Source: Micromonospora terminaliae (GTDB taxonomy: Bacteria; Actinomycetota; Actinomycetes; Mycobacteriales; Micromonosporaceae). From it: a stretch of 64,000 nucleotides of DNA. This document shows positions 19,451 to 28,900 of this stretch, piece by piece. Under the pieces are notes generated by a model. The model worked only from the letters and a program-made list of their open reading frames with translations, was not told the DNA's origin and did not search any database. The DNA lies in assembly GCF_009671205.1 (NCBI RefSeq), contig NZ_CP045309.1, positions 3,844,001-3,908,000 on the forward strand, written 5' to 3'. Numbering within the stretch: position 1 is the first letter of the stretch; every line of letters begins with the position of its first letter. Both the position numbers and the translations under genes were made by a program.

Positions 19451-19483
19451 GGCCGGGCCCGCTCCGCGACAGCGGGGCCGGCC
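19451..19483 (-). terminator. Terminator downstream of the ArsR/AHSA1 operon
   Basis: 13-bp arms (GGCCGGGCCCGCT against AGCGGGGCCGGCC, one mismatch) with a 7-nt loop, 20 nt beyond the stop of the AHSA1-type gene. Confidence 0.6.
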
Positions 19484-19502
19484 CGGCCGGTGCGCGTACC
19501 CC

Positions 19503-19967
19503 TCAGCGGGCGAGCAGCGCGTCCAGCTTGGTGAAGGAGCTGCCCCAGCCCTGCTCGGCGCCGGACCGCATCTCCGGTGCGAACGGGCCCTGGCGCAGCA
19601 CCAGCCGGGTCCGATCGCCGGGCTCGGCGTGGAACTCCATCCGCAGCGTGAACCGGGTGCCGTCGGGCACGCCCGGCACGCCGTGCGCCTCCTCGTAGCC
19701 CACCAGCAGCTCGTGCTCCACCACCTCGGCAAACGTGCCGTCGGCCGGCGAGGTCATCGCCGGGTCCTCGTCGTTGACCATCACGAACCGCTGGTGGCCG
19801 CCGACCCGGACGTCCATGTCGACGGTGTCCCGCGGCACGGACCAGCCGACCGGGGCGAACCACTCGGCGAACTGGTCCGGGTCGGTGAACGCGCGCCAGA
19901 CCAGCTCCCGCGGGGCGTCGAAGACCCGGGTCATGACGAGTTCCTGGGTCGCCTGCGTGTCGGTCAT
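19503..19967 (-). CDS. SRPBCC/AHSA1-type START-fold protein
   Basis: 154 aa, with VMTRVFDAPRELVWRAFTDP at the N-terminus and RTRLVLRQGPF and GWGSSFTKLDALL at the end. This is the standard AHSA1 (activator of Hsp90 ATPase-like) SRPBCC fold, which in bacteria binds a hydrophobic ligand. Pairs of an ArsR-type regulator with such a protein are very common in actinobacteria; the ligand is unknown. I chose the ATG at 19967, with GAGAGGA 8 nt upstream; the ATG at 19985 overlaps the stop of the ArsR gene (ATGA) and is the alternative. Confidence 0.85.
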   Translation of the reverse strand: MTDTQATQELVMTRVFDAPRELVWRAFTDPDQFAEWFAPVGWSVPRDTVDMDVRVGGHQRFVMVNDEDPAMTSPADGTFAEVVEHELLVGYEEAHGVPGVPDGTRFTLRMEFHAEPGDRTRLVLRQGPFAPEMRSGAEQGWGSSFTKLDALLAR

Positions 19968-19981
19968 GCTGCTGTCCTCTC

Positions 19982-20326
19982 TCATCGGTCGTTCCGTTCG
20001 GTCTGCGCCTGGATCCGCCTGAGGTGCGCGTCGAGCCGGTCGAAGTTGGCGTCCCAGAACTGCCGGTAGCGCTCCATCCAGGCCGTCGCCTCGCGCAGCG
20101 GCTCCGGGTTGAGGCTGCTGGACCGCCACTGCGCGCTCCGGCTCCGGGTGATCAACCCGGCGTGCTCCAGCACCTTCAGGTGCCGGGAGATCGCCGGCAG
20201 GCTGATCGCGAACGGCTCGGCGAGCTCCGAGACGGTGGCGTCCCCTTCCGCAAGCCGGGCGAGGATCCCCCGGCGGGTCGGGTCGGCCAGCGCCGCGAAG
20301 ATGACGCTGAGTCGATCCTCGGCCAT
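19982..20326 (-). CDS. ArsR/SmtB-family winged-helix repressor
   Basis: 114 aa with FAALADPTRRGILARLAEGDATVSELAEPF and the recognition helix LPAISRHLKVLEHAGLI. It has no cysteine metal site, so this is the metal-independent type found with SRPBCC genes, probably autoregulating the pair. The AT-rich sequence TTAATTAACGGATGCGTTAA (20343-20362), just upstream of the start, contains TTAA half-sites and is the likely operator. Confidence 0.9.
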   Translation of the reverse strand: MAEDRLSVIFAALADPTRRGILARLAEGDATVSELAEPFAISLPAISRHLKVLEHAGLITRSRSAQWRSSSLNPEPLREATAWMERYRQFWDANFDRLDAHLRRIQAQTERNDR

Positions 20327-20404
20327 TGCTTAACCACCTCGTTAATTAACGGATGCGTTAAACATAGAGGCCGGGTGGGGCGGCGTCAACCAATTCGGGA
20401 AAGT

Positions 20405-21895
20405 TCAGCGGGTGCGGCGGGCGCGGACCGCGGCCGCCACGACGGCCAGCACGAGCGCGGTCATCAGGATCGCCCCCGGCGCCTTGGTGAAGCGGGCCAG
20501 GTTGGTGCCGTCCGGCAGGGTGAGCAGCGCGGCCACCGCGCAGGGCGCCACGAACCACACCGTCCGCGCCACGGCGACGGTCGCCACCGCGAGCAGCGCG
20601 AGGGGCCAGGTCGCGTACCAGGGGTGGAAGACCGGGGCGAGCAGCACGGTGGCGGCCAGCGCCAGGCCGGCCCCTGCCAGGGCCACGCGCGGCCGGGCGG
20701 CAGCCAGCAGGGCCGCCCTATGCCGGACGTCGCCCAGCCGGCGCAACGCCGTCCACGACCGCCACCAGAGCAGGACCAGCAGCACGGCGAGCACAGCGAG
20801 CGCCACCGCCCGGACCACCGGTACGGCTCCCGGGTCCCGGCCGGCCAGGGCGCCCGCGTAGTCGACCACCAGACCGACCGCGGTCGGTGGGGAGGTCCAC
20901 TGCTCGGAGTCGCCGCTGCGGGCCAGGCCGCGTACCCAACCCACGCCCAGGCCGGTGGCCAGGCTCGTGAGCACCAGCGTGGCCAGCACTCCCCCGGCCA
21001 GCCAGCCGCCGTCGCGCAGCAGCGCCCGCCACGTGTGGCGGCCGAGTACGGCGGCCAGCGCCGCGAACGGCAGCACCACCACGGCGACCGCCTTCACCGC
21101 CACCGCCAGCCCGAGCAGTACGCCGGCCGCGACCAGCGCCCGCGGCCGGCCGGGCCGGCGGACCAGCACCAGCAGACCGAACAGCAGCAGCCCGAGCCCC
21201 ACGGCGTCGTTGTGCGCACCGGCCACCAGGTGCACCCCGACCAGCGGGCACGCCAGCGCCAGCCAGGCCGCCCGGCGGGTCGGCACCCCGGCGGCCCGGG
21301 CCAGCCCGGGCAGGCAGAGCGCGGCCAGCAGCACCCCGGCCAGGGCCACCACCCGCAGCAGCGCGATCGCGCCCGTCAGGCCGCCCCCGAGCAGCACGGC
21401 CAGGCCGGCGAGCAGCACGAAGAACGGCCCGTACGGCGCCGGGGTGTCCCGCCAGATCGGCGACACGCTCTCCGCCCACGGGCAGCCCGCCGCCGCCACA
21501 CCGACCCGGTAGGGGTCGACGCCCTGCGTCCAGGACCAGCCCTGGCAGGCGTACGAGTAGACGTCCCGGCTGCCCAGCGGCGGCGCGGCCAGCAGCGGGA
21601 CCAGCCAGAGCCCGGCGGTCAGGTACGCCCACCGGCCCGACGGCGCGCCCCACCGCAGGGACCACCACGCCCCGACCAGCAGCACCGTGCCGGCCAGCCA
21701 GCAGCCGAGCACCGCGGGCCCGTGCGGGGCGCGCCAGGCGGCGCCGAGGCTCGTCACGGCGGGGGTGTCGGGCAGCGCGCCGCCGAGCCAGCCGGCCACG
21801 GTCAACAGCACCGCCCCGGCGAGTCCGGCGTACCGGGCGAGCGCCGGCGCCACCGGCCGGACCGGTCCGTCGGGCAGCGCGCCGGGCTCGCTCAC
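20405..21895 (-). CDS. MptA/MptB-like polyprenol-phosphomannose alpha-1,6-mannosyltransferase (copy 2)
   Basis: 496 aa, about 12-13 membrane helices. The first big loop carries PPLGSRDVYSYACQGW, VDPYRVG and WRDTPAPYGPFF, the signature of the GT-C family of MptA/MptB (GT87), which elongates the mannan backbone of lipomannan-type glycolipids. GAHNDAVGLGLLLFG is another conserved block. The GTG at 21895 comes 11 nt after the stop of the paralogous upstream gene, with GAGAGGTG before it. The two genes are tandem paralogues and probably act on the same glycan. Confidence 0.8.
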   Translation of the reverse strand: MSEPGALPDGPVRPVAPALARYAGLAGAVLLTVAGWLGGALPDTPAVTSLGAAWRAPHGPAVLGCWLAGTVLLVGAWWSLRWGAPSGRWAYLTAGLWLVPLLAAPPLGSRDVYSYACQGWSWTQGVDPYRVGVAAAGCPWAESVSPIWRDTPAPYGPFFVLLAGLAVLLGGGLTGAIALLRVVALAGVLLAALCLPGLARAAGVPTRRAAWLALACPLVGVHLVAGAHNDAVGLGLLLFGLLVLVRRPGRPRALVAAGVLLGLAVAVKAVAVVVLPFAALAAVLGRHTWRALLRDGGWLAGGVLATLVLTSLATGLGVGWVRGLARSGDSEQWTSPPTAVGLVVDYAGALAGRDPGAVPVVRAVALAVLAVLLVLLWWRSWTALRRLGDVRHRAALLAAARPRVALAGAGLALAATVLLAPVFHPWYATWPLALLAVATVAVARTVWFVAPCAVAALLTLPDGTNLARFTKAPGAILMTALVLAVVAAAVRARRTR

Positions 21896-21906
21896 CGGCA
21901 CCTCTC

Positions 21907-23331
21907 TCAGTCGGCTCCTCGGTCGGCGGGGACCGGCCGGCGGGCCGCCCGAGCCGAACGTACCAACCGGACCACCACCACGATCACCAACAGCGTCATG
22001 AGGGGCGCGCCCGGCATCTTGCTCCACCGGGGCAGGCCGGTGCCGTCGGCCAGGACCAGGAACGCCGACACCAGCGCCACCAGCGCGAACCACCCGGTCC
22101 GGCGGGCGGTGGCGGCGAGCACGGTGAGGGGCCACATCCAGTACCAGGGGTGGAACAGCGGCGACAGCGCGACCGTCGCGGTCAGCGCCAGGCCGGCGTG
22201 CCAGAAGGGCTCCCCGCGGCGCAACGCCCGGAACCAGAGCCAGACCAGCACCCCCACCAGCACCACCACGGCGATCCCCCGGGTGACCGGCAGCGCGTCG
22301 ATGTGCGCCCCGAAGATCGCCGCGACGTACCCGGCGGTCTGCCCGACCGCGGTGGGCGGCGAGGTCCAGGCCACGACGAGGCCGCCCTGTTCGAGGCCGC
22401 TGATGAAGCCGAAGTTGAGGCCCGCCGCGAGGGTCACGGTGACCACGGTGGCCACCGCCGCGCCGACCACCCATGCGCCGTCGCGGACCAGCGACCGGAT
22501 CCGGTACGGCCCGACGACCGCGGCCAGCGCGGCGAACGGCACCACGACCAGCGCGGTGACCTTGACGGCGGCGGCCAGGCCCAGCAGCAGCCCCCCGGCG
22601 AGCAGCGGCAGCGGCCGGCCGGGCCGGGCCGCCACCACGGCCAGCCCGGCGACGAGCAGGCCCACCATGAGCGCGTCGTTGTGCGCCCCGGAGACCAGGT
22701 GCACGGGCACCAGCGGGCAGGCCAGCGCGAGCCAGAGCGCCCGCTGCGGCGGCACCCCGCAGCGGCGGGCCAGCACCGGCAGGGCCCAGGCGGTCAGCGC
22801 CACCCCGGCCACCGCGAGCAGCCGGAACAGCGCCACGCTGCCGGCCAGCGACCCGGCCGCCGACACCACGGCACCGGAGAGCACCACGAACAGCGGCCCG
22901 TACGGCGCCGGGGTGTCCCGCCAGATGTAGGAGATGGTGTCCAGCCAGGGGCAGGGCAACGCCGACACGCCCTGCTCGTAGGGGTTGATCCCGGCCGAGT
23001 AGCTGGCACCCTGGCAGGCGTAGGCGTAGGCGTCCCGGCTGCCCAGCGGCGGGGTGAACAGCATCGGCAGCAGCCAGAGCGCGACCGTCACGAGCACCCA
23101 GCGGGTCGACGGCGCGCTGTCGCGCAGCGACCACCAGGCCCCGGCCAGCAGGGCGGTGCCGACCAGCCAGAGACCGATGATCAAGGGCCCGTTCGGGCCC
23201 TGCCAGATGCTGACCGGGGTGGGGCGCAGGTCTCCGTGCGGCAGCGCGCCGCCGAGGTAGGCGGCCACGGCGAGCAGCACCGAGCCCGCCAGGCCGATCC
23301 AGCGCGAGAGGTGGTGAGGCACGCCGGACAT
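21907..23331 (-). CDS. MptA/MptB-like polyprenol-phosphomannose alpha-1,6-mannosyltransferase (copy 1)
   Basis: 474 aa, about 12 membrane helices. It has the same motif series as its downstream neighbour: PPLGSRDAYAYACQGA, INPYEQG, WRDTPAPYGPLF, GAHNDALMVGLL, VKVTALVVVPFAALAAV and LFHPWYWMWPL. It is clearly a tandem duplicate that has diverged mostly at the ends. The ATG at 23331 is 36 nt from the ATG of the divergent membrane protein, so the promoters overlap. The acidic residue following GSR in loop 1 is the presumed catalytic position (family inference). Confidence 0.8.
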   Translation of the reverse strand: MSGVPHHLSRWIGLAGSVLLAVAAYLGGALPHGDLRPTPVSIWQGPNGPLIIGLWLVGTALLAGAWWSLRDSAPSTRWVLVTVALWLLPMLFTPPLGSRDAYAYACQGASYSAGINPYEQGVSALPCPWLDTISYIWRDTPAPYGPLFVVLSGAVVSAAGSLAGSVALFRLLAVAGVALTAWALPVLARRCGVPPQRALWLALACPLVPVHLVSGAHNDALMVGLLVAGLAVVAARPGRPLPLLAGGLLLGLAAAVKVTALVVVPFAALAAVVGPYRIRSLVRDGAWVVGAAVATVVTVTLAAGLNFGFISGLEQGGLVVAWTSPPTAVGQTAGYVAAIFGAHIDALPVTRGIAVVVLVGVLVWLWFRALRRGEPFWHAGLALTATVALSPLFHPWYWMWPLTVLAATARRTGWFALVALVSAFLVLADGTGLPRWSKMPGAPLMTLLVIVVVVRLVRSARAARRPVPADRGAD

Positions 23332-23367
23332 GCTGCCAGTACGGTGGGTCGCGATCAGGAGGTGGGC

Positions 23368-25059
23368 ATGCGGGGCGGTCGGGTGGTGGCGGTGTCCGCC
23401 GCGTCCGCGCTGGTCCTCGCCGTGCTGTATCTCACCCTGCCGGCCACCGGCTCGGACCTGTCCGCCCAGGTGGCCCGGGCCGGGTTCTTCGCCGCGCACG
23501 GGCCCGCCCTGGTCGACCTGCGCTGGTACGGCGGGGTCCACCCGTGGGGCTACAGCCTGGTCTCACCACCGCTCATGGCCCTGCTCGGGGTCCGCCCCAC
23601 CGGCGCCCTCACCCTGCTCGCCTCGGCCACCGCGTTCGCCGCCCTGCTGGTGCGGACCCGGGTGCCCCGGCCGCTGCTGGGCAGCCTCGTCGGTGTGCTC
23701 ACGATCGCCGGCAACCTGGTCTCCGGCCGGGTCACGTACGCCCTCGGGGTCACCTTCGGCCTGGCCGCGCTGCTGGCGCTGACGCTGCCCGCCGGCGCCG
23801 CCGGCCGCGCCCGGTGGTGGCGTCCCGTGCTGGCCGGGCTGGCCGCCCTGCTCGCCTCGGCGGCCAGCCCGGTGGCCGGGCTCTTCGTCGGCCTGGCCGG
23901 CGCCGCGCTGCTGCTCACCCGCCGGTACGCCGACGGCCTGCTGCTGGCCGTGCCGGCCGCCGCGCCCCTGGCCGTGACCGGGCTGCTCTTCGGCGAGGGC
24001 GGCTGGATGAACATCAGCCGCACCGACACCGTGCACGCCGTGGTGACCAGCCTGCTGGTGGCCGCGCTGGTGGCCTACCGGCCGGTGCGGGTCGGCGCGC
24101 TGCTGTCGGCGGCCGGGGTGCTGGCCGCCGCGCTCCTGCACACCCCGGTCGGTCTGAACGCCACCCGCCTCGTGGTGATGTTCGCGCTGCCCGTGCTGGC
24201 CGCCACGGCCACGCTCCCCCGCCGGCTGGCCGCCCGCCGGCTAGCTGCCCGCCGCGCCGGACACAACCCCGCCGGCCCGACGGGCGACCCGAGGCCGACG
24301 GACGAGCCGAGAGCGACGGACGAGCCGAGAGCGACGGACGAGCCGAGGCCGACACGACGGCGGCGGACCGTGGCGGCGGTGGCGCTGGCCGCGCTGCTGG
24401 CGGCGGTCTGCGTGTGGCAGCCGCCCGTGGTCACCGCGGACCTGGCCAGCGCGGACGACCCCACGGCCGATGCGGGGTACGTCGCGCCGCTGCGCGCCGA
24501 GCTGGAGCGGCGCGGGCTCACCGGGCGGGTGGAGGTGCCGCCGACCCGCAACTACTGGGAGGCCGCGCACCTCGGCGAGGTGCCGCTGGCCCGGGGCTGG
24601 CTGCGCCAGGCCGACATCGCCCGCAACCCGCTCTTCTTCACCACCGTTCCCGGCGCGTCCGGCACCGGCGTCCCACTGACCGCCGACACCTACCGCGCCT
24701 GGCTGACGGAGAACGCGGTGCAGTACGTCGCCGTGCCCGACGTCGAACTGTCCTGGGTGGGCCGGCCGGAGGCGGACCTGGTCCGGACCGGCCTGCCGTA
24801 TCTCACCGAGGTCTGGTCGGCCCCGCACTGGCGGCTCTACGCGGTGGCCGACCCGGCCCCGCTGGTCGGCCCCCCGGGCGAGCTGGTCCGCCAGGACGCC
24901 GCCACGGTGACCTTCCGCGCCCCCGGCCCCGGCCGGGTGCCCCTACGGGTACGCCACGACCGCTGGCTGTCCGTCTCCGGCGGCGCCACCCTCGCCCCCG
25001 ACGGCGACTGGACGACCGTGACGGTGCCGCATGCGGGCACCTACACCGTCGGCAGCTGA
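23368..25059 (+). CDS. Polytopic membrane protein, probably GT-C-like, with Asp/Glu/Pro repeats
   Basis: 563 aa. An N-terminal helix and a first loop with DLRWYGGVHPWGYSLVSPPL are followed by about nine helices. A charged loop with an 18-bp repeat then encodes ATDEPR units (residues about 305-330), and a last helix precedes a soluble C-terminal domain of about 200 residues with TRNYWEAAHLGEVPLARGW. The family is known mainly from actinobacteria as hypothetical; the layout fits a sugar transferase. AGGAGGTG lies 5 nt before the ATG. It is divergent from, and probably functionally tied to, the mannosyltransferase pair. Confidence 0.65.
   Translation: MRGGRVVAVSAASALVLAVLYLTLPATGSDLSAQVARAGFFAAHGPALVDLRWYGGVHPWGYSLVSPPLMALLGVRPTGALTLLASATAFAALLVRTRVPRPLLGSLVGVLTIAGNLVSGRVTYALGVTFGLAALLALTLPAGAAGRARWWRPVLAGLAALLASAASPVAGLFVGLAGAALLLTRRYADGLLLAVPAAAPLAVTGLLFGEGGWMNISRTDTVHAVVTSLLVAALVAYRPVRVGALLSAAGVLAAALLHTPVGLNATRLVVMFALPVLAATATLPRRLAARRLAARRAGHNPAGPTGDPRPTDEPRATDEPRATDEPRPTRRRRTVAAVALAALLAAVCVWQPPVVTADLASADDPTADAGYVAPLRAELERRGLTGRVEVPPTRNYWEAAHLGEVPLARGWLRQADIARNPLFFTTVPGASGTGVPLTADTYRAWLTENAVQYVAVPDVELSWVGRPEADLVRTGLPYLTEVWSAPHWRLYAVADPAPLVGPPGELVRQDAATVTFRAPGPGRVPLRVRHDRWLSVSGGATLAPDGDWTTVTVPHAGTYTVGS
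24286..24354 (+). repeat. 18-bp tandem repeats inside a membrane-protein gene
   Basis: Units GACGAGCCGAGAGCGACG at 24301, 24319 and 24337 (the last slightly changed), with a degenerate partial copy from 24286. They encode DEPRAT repeats in a charged loop. The frame is preserved. Confidence 0.75.
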
Positions 25060-25234
25060 CCCGGCCCGGCCACCCGCACCCGTGCCCACACCGCGCGGCG
25101 GCACATTCGATCCGGCGACCGATCGTCGCCACGTGGCCGCCACAACCGCGACGCCAGGACCGACCACGGCCAAGCCGCCCGGCCGCACATCCCACCCGTC
25201 GCCTGACCGGGCATGGAGGCCGTGAGCCGCTACA
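25060..25234. other. Gene-free spacer
   Basis: Directly after the stop at 25059. GC-rich, with no good start codon plus Shine-Dalgarno pair and no clear hairpin. It belongs to an 877-bp stretch without a gene (25060-25936) whose rest is filled by the two repeat features that follow. Confidence 0.5.
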
Positions 25235-25310
25235 AACTTGATGACGTTGGATGAGTCGACAGCTCCGGCCGCCGCACGGGGCGCGGGTGATCCGTCTACG
25301 TCATCAAGTT
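25235..25310. repeat. 76-bp element with perfect 13-bp terminal inverted repeats
   Basis: AACTTGATGACGT (25235-25247) and its exact complement ACGTCATCAAGTT (25298-25310) flank a GC-rich centre with a smaller GGAT/ATCC pair. The ends are much richer in A+T than the surroundings. It could be a REP-like palindrome or a very small MITE-like element; no direct target duplication is obvious. Confidence 0.7.
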
Positions 25311-25348
25311 CCCAGGTGCCGGCGAGGCACCGGACGACAACCCGACCG

Positions 25349-25860
25349 GACTCTGGGGGAGCCGCTTTCGAGCTGATGTCGCCGCCGACTCAGCGGCCCC
25401 TACCCGTGAGGCCGGGAGGCCGGCCCGGGTAGCTACCGCGCCTGAGTCGTCGCCAGTAGTGCGAGCTGAGGTCGTTGCCGACTCAGCGCGATCCCAACCC
25501 CTTGCGACCACGAGGGCACCCTGGGCGGCTGCCGCGGCGAGTCGTTCCCGGCAGCTCGAACGAGGTCGCTGCCTACCCAGCGCGACCCCTACCCCTAGAC
25601 GCCGGGACGCCCGCTCCGGGTAGCTGCCGCAGCTGGATCGTTTCCCGCCAGTTCGAGCTGAAGTCGCCGCCGACTCGGCCCGACCGCAACTCCCTGGCGC
25701 GAGGCCAACCCCCGGACGGCTGCCACGGCTGAGTCGTTCCCGGCAGCTCGAACGGAGGTCGCCGCCGACCCAGCCCCACGCCGCCTCTCGGGCCCGGCAG
25801 GCCGCCCGCGTGACGGCCGCCGTTGAGTCGTTCTCGACATCAGCTCGACAGGCGCGAGCG
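25349..25860. repeat. Degenerate tandem array of 94-96-bp units
   Basis: Units start at 25349, 25444, 25539, 25635 and 25731, with a partial one at 25825. A shared core reads GAGTCGTTCCCGGCAGCTCG, then GAGGTCG-CCGCCGACTCAGCG-CGACCCC, and each unit ends in GGGTAGCTGCCGC-like sequence. Unit length varies (95, 95, 96, 96, 94 bp), so no reading frame is kept; a 193-codon frame on the minus strand across it is probably by chance. No gene is called here. Confidence 0.75.
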
Positions 25861-25936
25861 AGAGGTGGACCGACCACGGCCCGGGACAGCGTCAGGCCAG
25901 GTCCAAGGCTCGGCGCCCCGGGCGGCGGACCGACGG

Positions 25937-28900
25937 TCAGGACGGGGCGTCGAGGACCCGTTCCATGGCGGCTCGGGCGCGGCGGCCGGTGCGCAGGTAC
26001 TCGTCGAGGAACTCGCCCGGGTCGTCGCCGCCGAGCAGCCGCACCACGCCGGCCAGTTCCACGCCGTGCCGGGGCAGTTGGTCACCGGCCCGGCCGCGCA
26101 CCAGCATCAGCGCGTTGCGGACCTGGGCGGCCAGCGTCCAGCCGGCCGCCATCTCCGCGGCGTCCTCCGGGTCGACCAGCCCGGCGTCCCGGGCCGCGGT
26201 GAGCGCGGCGAGGGTGCCCGTGCCGCGCAGCTCAGGCAGCCGGCCGGCGTGCCGGAGCTGGAGCAGCTGCACCGCCCACTCCACGTCGGCGAGCCCGCCC
26301 CGCCCCAGCTTCGTGTGGGTGGCCGGGTCGGCGCCGCGGGGCAGCCGCTCGGTCTCCACGCGCGCCTTGATCCGGCGGATCTCCACCACCTGCTCGCGGG
26401 TCAGGCCGTCGGCCGGATGGCGCACCGGCTCGATCATCGCCTCGAACTCGGCGCCCAGGTCGGCGTCGCCGCAGACGAACCGGGCCCGCAGCAGCGCCTG
26501 CGCCTCCCACACCTTCGACCAGCGGGCGTAGTACTGCGCGTACGCGGCGAGGCTGCGCACCAGCGGGCCCTGCCGGCCCTCGGGGCGCAGATCGGCGTCG
26601 ACCCCGAGCGGCGGGTCGGGTGCGGGCGCGGAGAGCAGCCGACGCAGTTCCTCGGCGACGGCGTGGGCGGCGGCCGCCGCGGCCCGCTCGTCCCCGTCCG
26701 GCGGCGGGTCGTAGACGAAGAGCACGTCGGCGTCGGAGAGGTAGTTGGACTCGCGCCCGCCGAGCCGGCCCATGCCGATCACCGCGAAGCGCAGGCCGGG
26801 CGGCCCGGGCTGGGCGGCCCGGGCGGTCCGCAGCGCGGCGGCCAGGGTCGCGTCGGCGACGTCGGAGAGGGCGGCCCCGACCGCCGTGACGTCCGCGAGG
26901 GTGGGCACCCGCCCGCCGCCGTCCGGCGATCGCGGGGTGAGCGGGGCGAGCGCGCCGGCCCGGCTGAGCACGTCGGCGCAGGCGAGCCGCACCAGTTCGC
27001 GGCGGCGCAGCGCCCGGACGGCGCGGGTCGCCTCGACCGGGTCGTCGTGCCGGGCCGCGGCGGCCGTGAAGCCCTCGCCGAGCACCTCGCGCGGGCGCGG
27101 CGTGAGCTCGGTGTCCTCGGCCAGCAGCCGCAGCGCCTCCGGCTCGCGGGCCAGCAGGTCGGCCGCGTACCGGGAGGAGGAGAGGACCCGGGCCAGCCGG
27201 CGGGCCACCGGGCCGGAGTCGCGCAGGAGCCGCAGGTACCAGGGGGTGCTGCCGAGCTTGTCGGAGACCTGCCGGTAGTTGAGCAACCCCCGGTCCGGCT
27301 CGGGTGCGTCGGCGAACTCGCTGAGCAGCACCGGCAGCAGGGTGCGCTGGATGGCCGCCGTGCGGCTGACCCCGCCGGTGAGCGCCTGGAGGTGCCGCAG
27401 CGCCCCGGCGGGGTCGGCGAAGCCGAGGATCTCCAGCCGGTGCCGGGCCGCCTCCGGGGTGAGCCGCAGCCCCTCGGCCGGCACCCGGGCGACCGATTCC
27501 AGCAGGGGGCGGTAGAGCAGTTTGGCGTGCAGCCGGCGTACCTCGGTGGCGTGGGTGACCCACTCGGCGCGGAACTCCTCGACGGCGCTGCGGCCGGGGG
27601 TGGCCGCGTAGCCGAGCGCGGCGGCCAGCCAGCGCAGCGCGGCCGGCTCGGTCGGCACGGTGTGGGTGCGGCGCAGGCCCTGGAGCTGGAGGCGGTGCTC
27701 GACGCCGCGCAGGAAGCGGTAGCCGCGCAGCAGCGCCTCGCCGTCGGCGCGGCCCACGTAGCCGCCGGCGACCAGGGCGCGCAGCGCGGGGATGGTGCCC
27801 GCCGCGCGCAGCGACTCGTCGCCCCGGCCGTGCACGAGCTGGAGCAGCTGGACGGCGAACTCGATGTCGCGCAGCCCGCCCGGGCCTCGCTTGATCTCGC
27901 GTTCCAGCTCCTTGGGCGGGACGTGGTCGATGATCTTCCGGCGCATGGCGCGGACGTCCTCGACCGCCTCGGGCCGTTCGGCGGCGGTCCAGACCAGCGG
28001 GGCGAGCGCGTCGATCCACTCGCGGGCCAGCGGCAGGTCACCGGCGGCCGGCCGGGCCTTGAGCAGGGCCTGGAACTCCCAGGTACGAGCCCAGCGGCGG
28101 TAGTAGGCCAGGTGGCTGGCGAGGGTGCGGACCAGCGGCCCCCGGTTGCCCTCGGGGCGCAGCGCCGCGTCGACCGGCCACGCGACCAGCCCGCAGACGT
28201 GGATCAGCCGGGTGGCCACCTGGGTGGCGGCCGCCAGGTCGTCGTCGGTGGCGGCGACGAAGATGACGTCCACGTCGGAGACGTAGTTGAGCTCGTCGCC
28301 CCCGCACTTGCCCATGGCCACCACGGCCAGGCGGGGCCGGGGCGTGCCCTCGGGCAGCTCGCCGACGGCGATGTCGTAGGCGGCCGCCAGGGTGGCGTCG
28401 GCGAGCCCGGAGAGCGCCGCCATGGTCTGCTCCAGACCGCGCCCGCCGGTCAGGTCGGCCGCCGCGATCCGCAGCAGCGCCAGCCGGTACGCCTGCCGCA
28501 GCACCGGGATGGGGCCGGTGGCGGCGGTCAGCCGGGCGGCCGCGGCCAGGTCGAGCCGGCCGTCGGCGCTGGGCGCGAGCCCGTCCGGCTCGGTGGCCAG
28601 CACGCCCCACTGGTCCGGGTTGGCCACGAGGTGGTCACCGAGCGCCGAGGAGGCGCCCAGGACCGCGACCAGGCGGCGGCGCAGCCCCGGATCGGCGGCG
28701 AGCGCGTCGAGCAGGGCCGGCTTCTCCCCGGTACGCCGTTCCGCCTCGACGACGCGGTGCAGCTGGCGCAGCGCCAGGTCGGGGTCGGCGGCCCGGGACA
28801 GCGCGGCGAGGAGGTCCCCGGCCGCGTCGTCGGCGGGTTCCTGCTCCTCGACGCGCCACAAGCCGAGCCCGTCCGGGCCCAGCAGGTCGGCGGCGCGGGG

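Noticed and set aside
25349..25860. CRISPR-like array
   Set aside because: Units are degenerate along their whole length, with no short exact repeats separated by unique spacers, and no cas genes in the window.
25296..25877. 193-codon frame on the minus strand over the tandem repeats
   Set aside because: Unit length of 94-96 bp does not keep the frame, no start signal and no coherent protein repeat; treated as non-coding repeat DNA.
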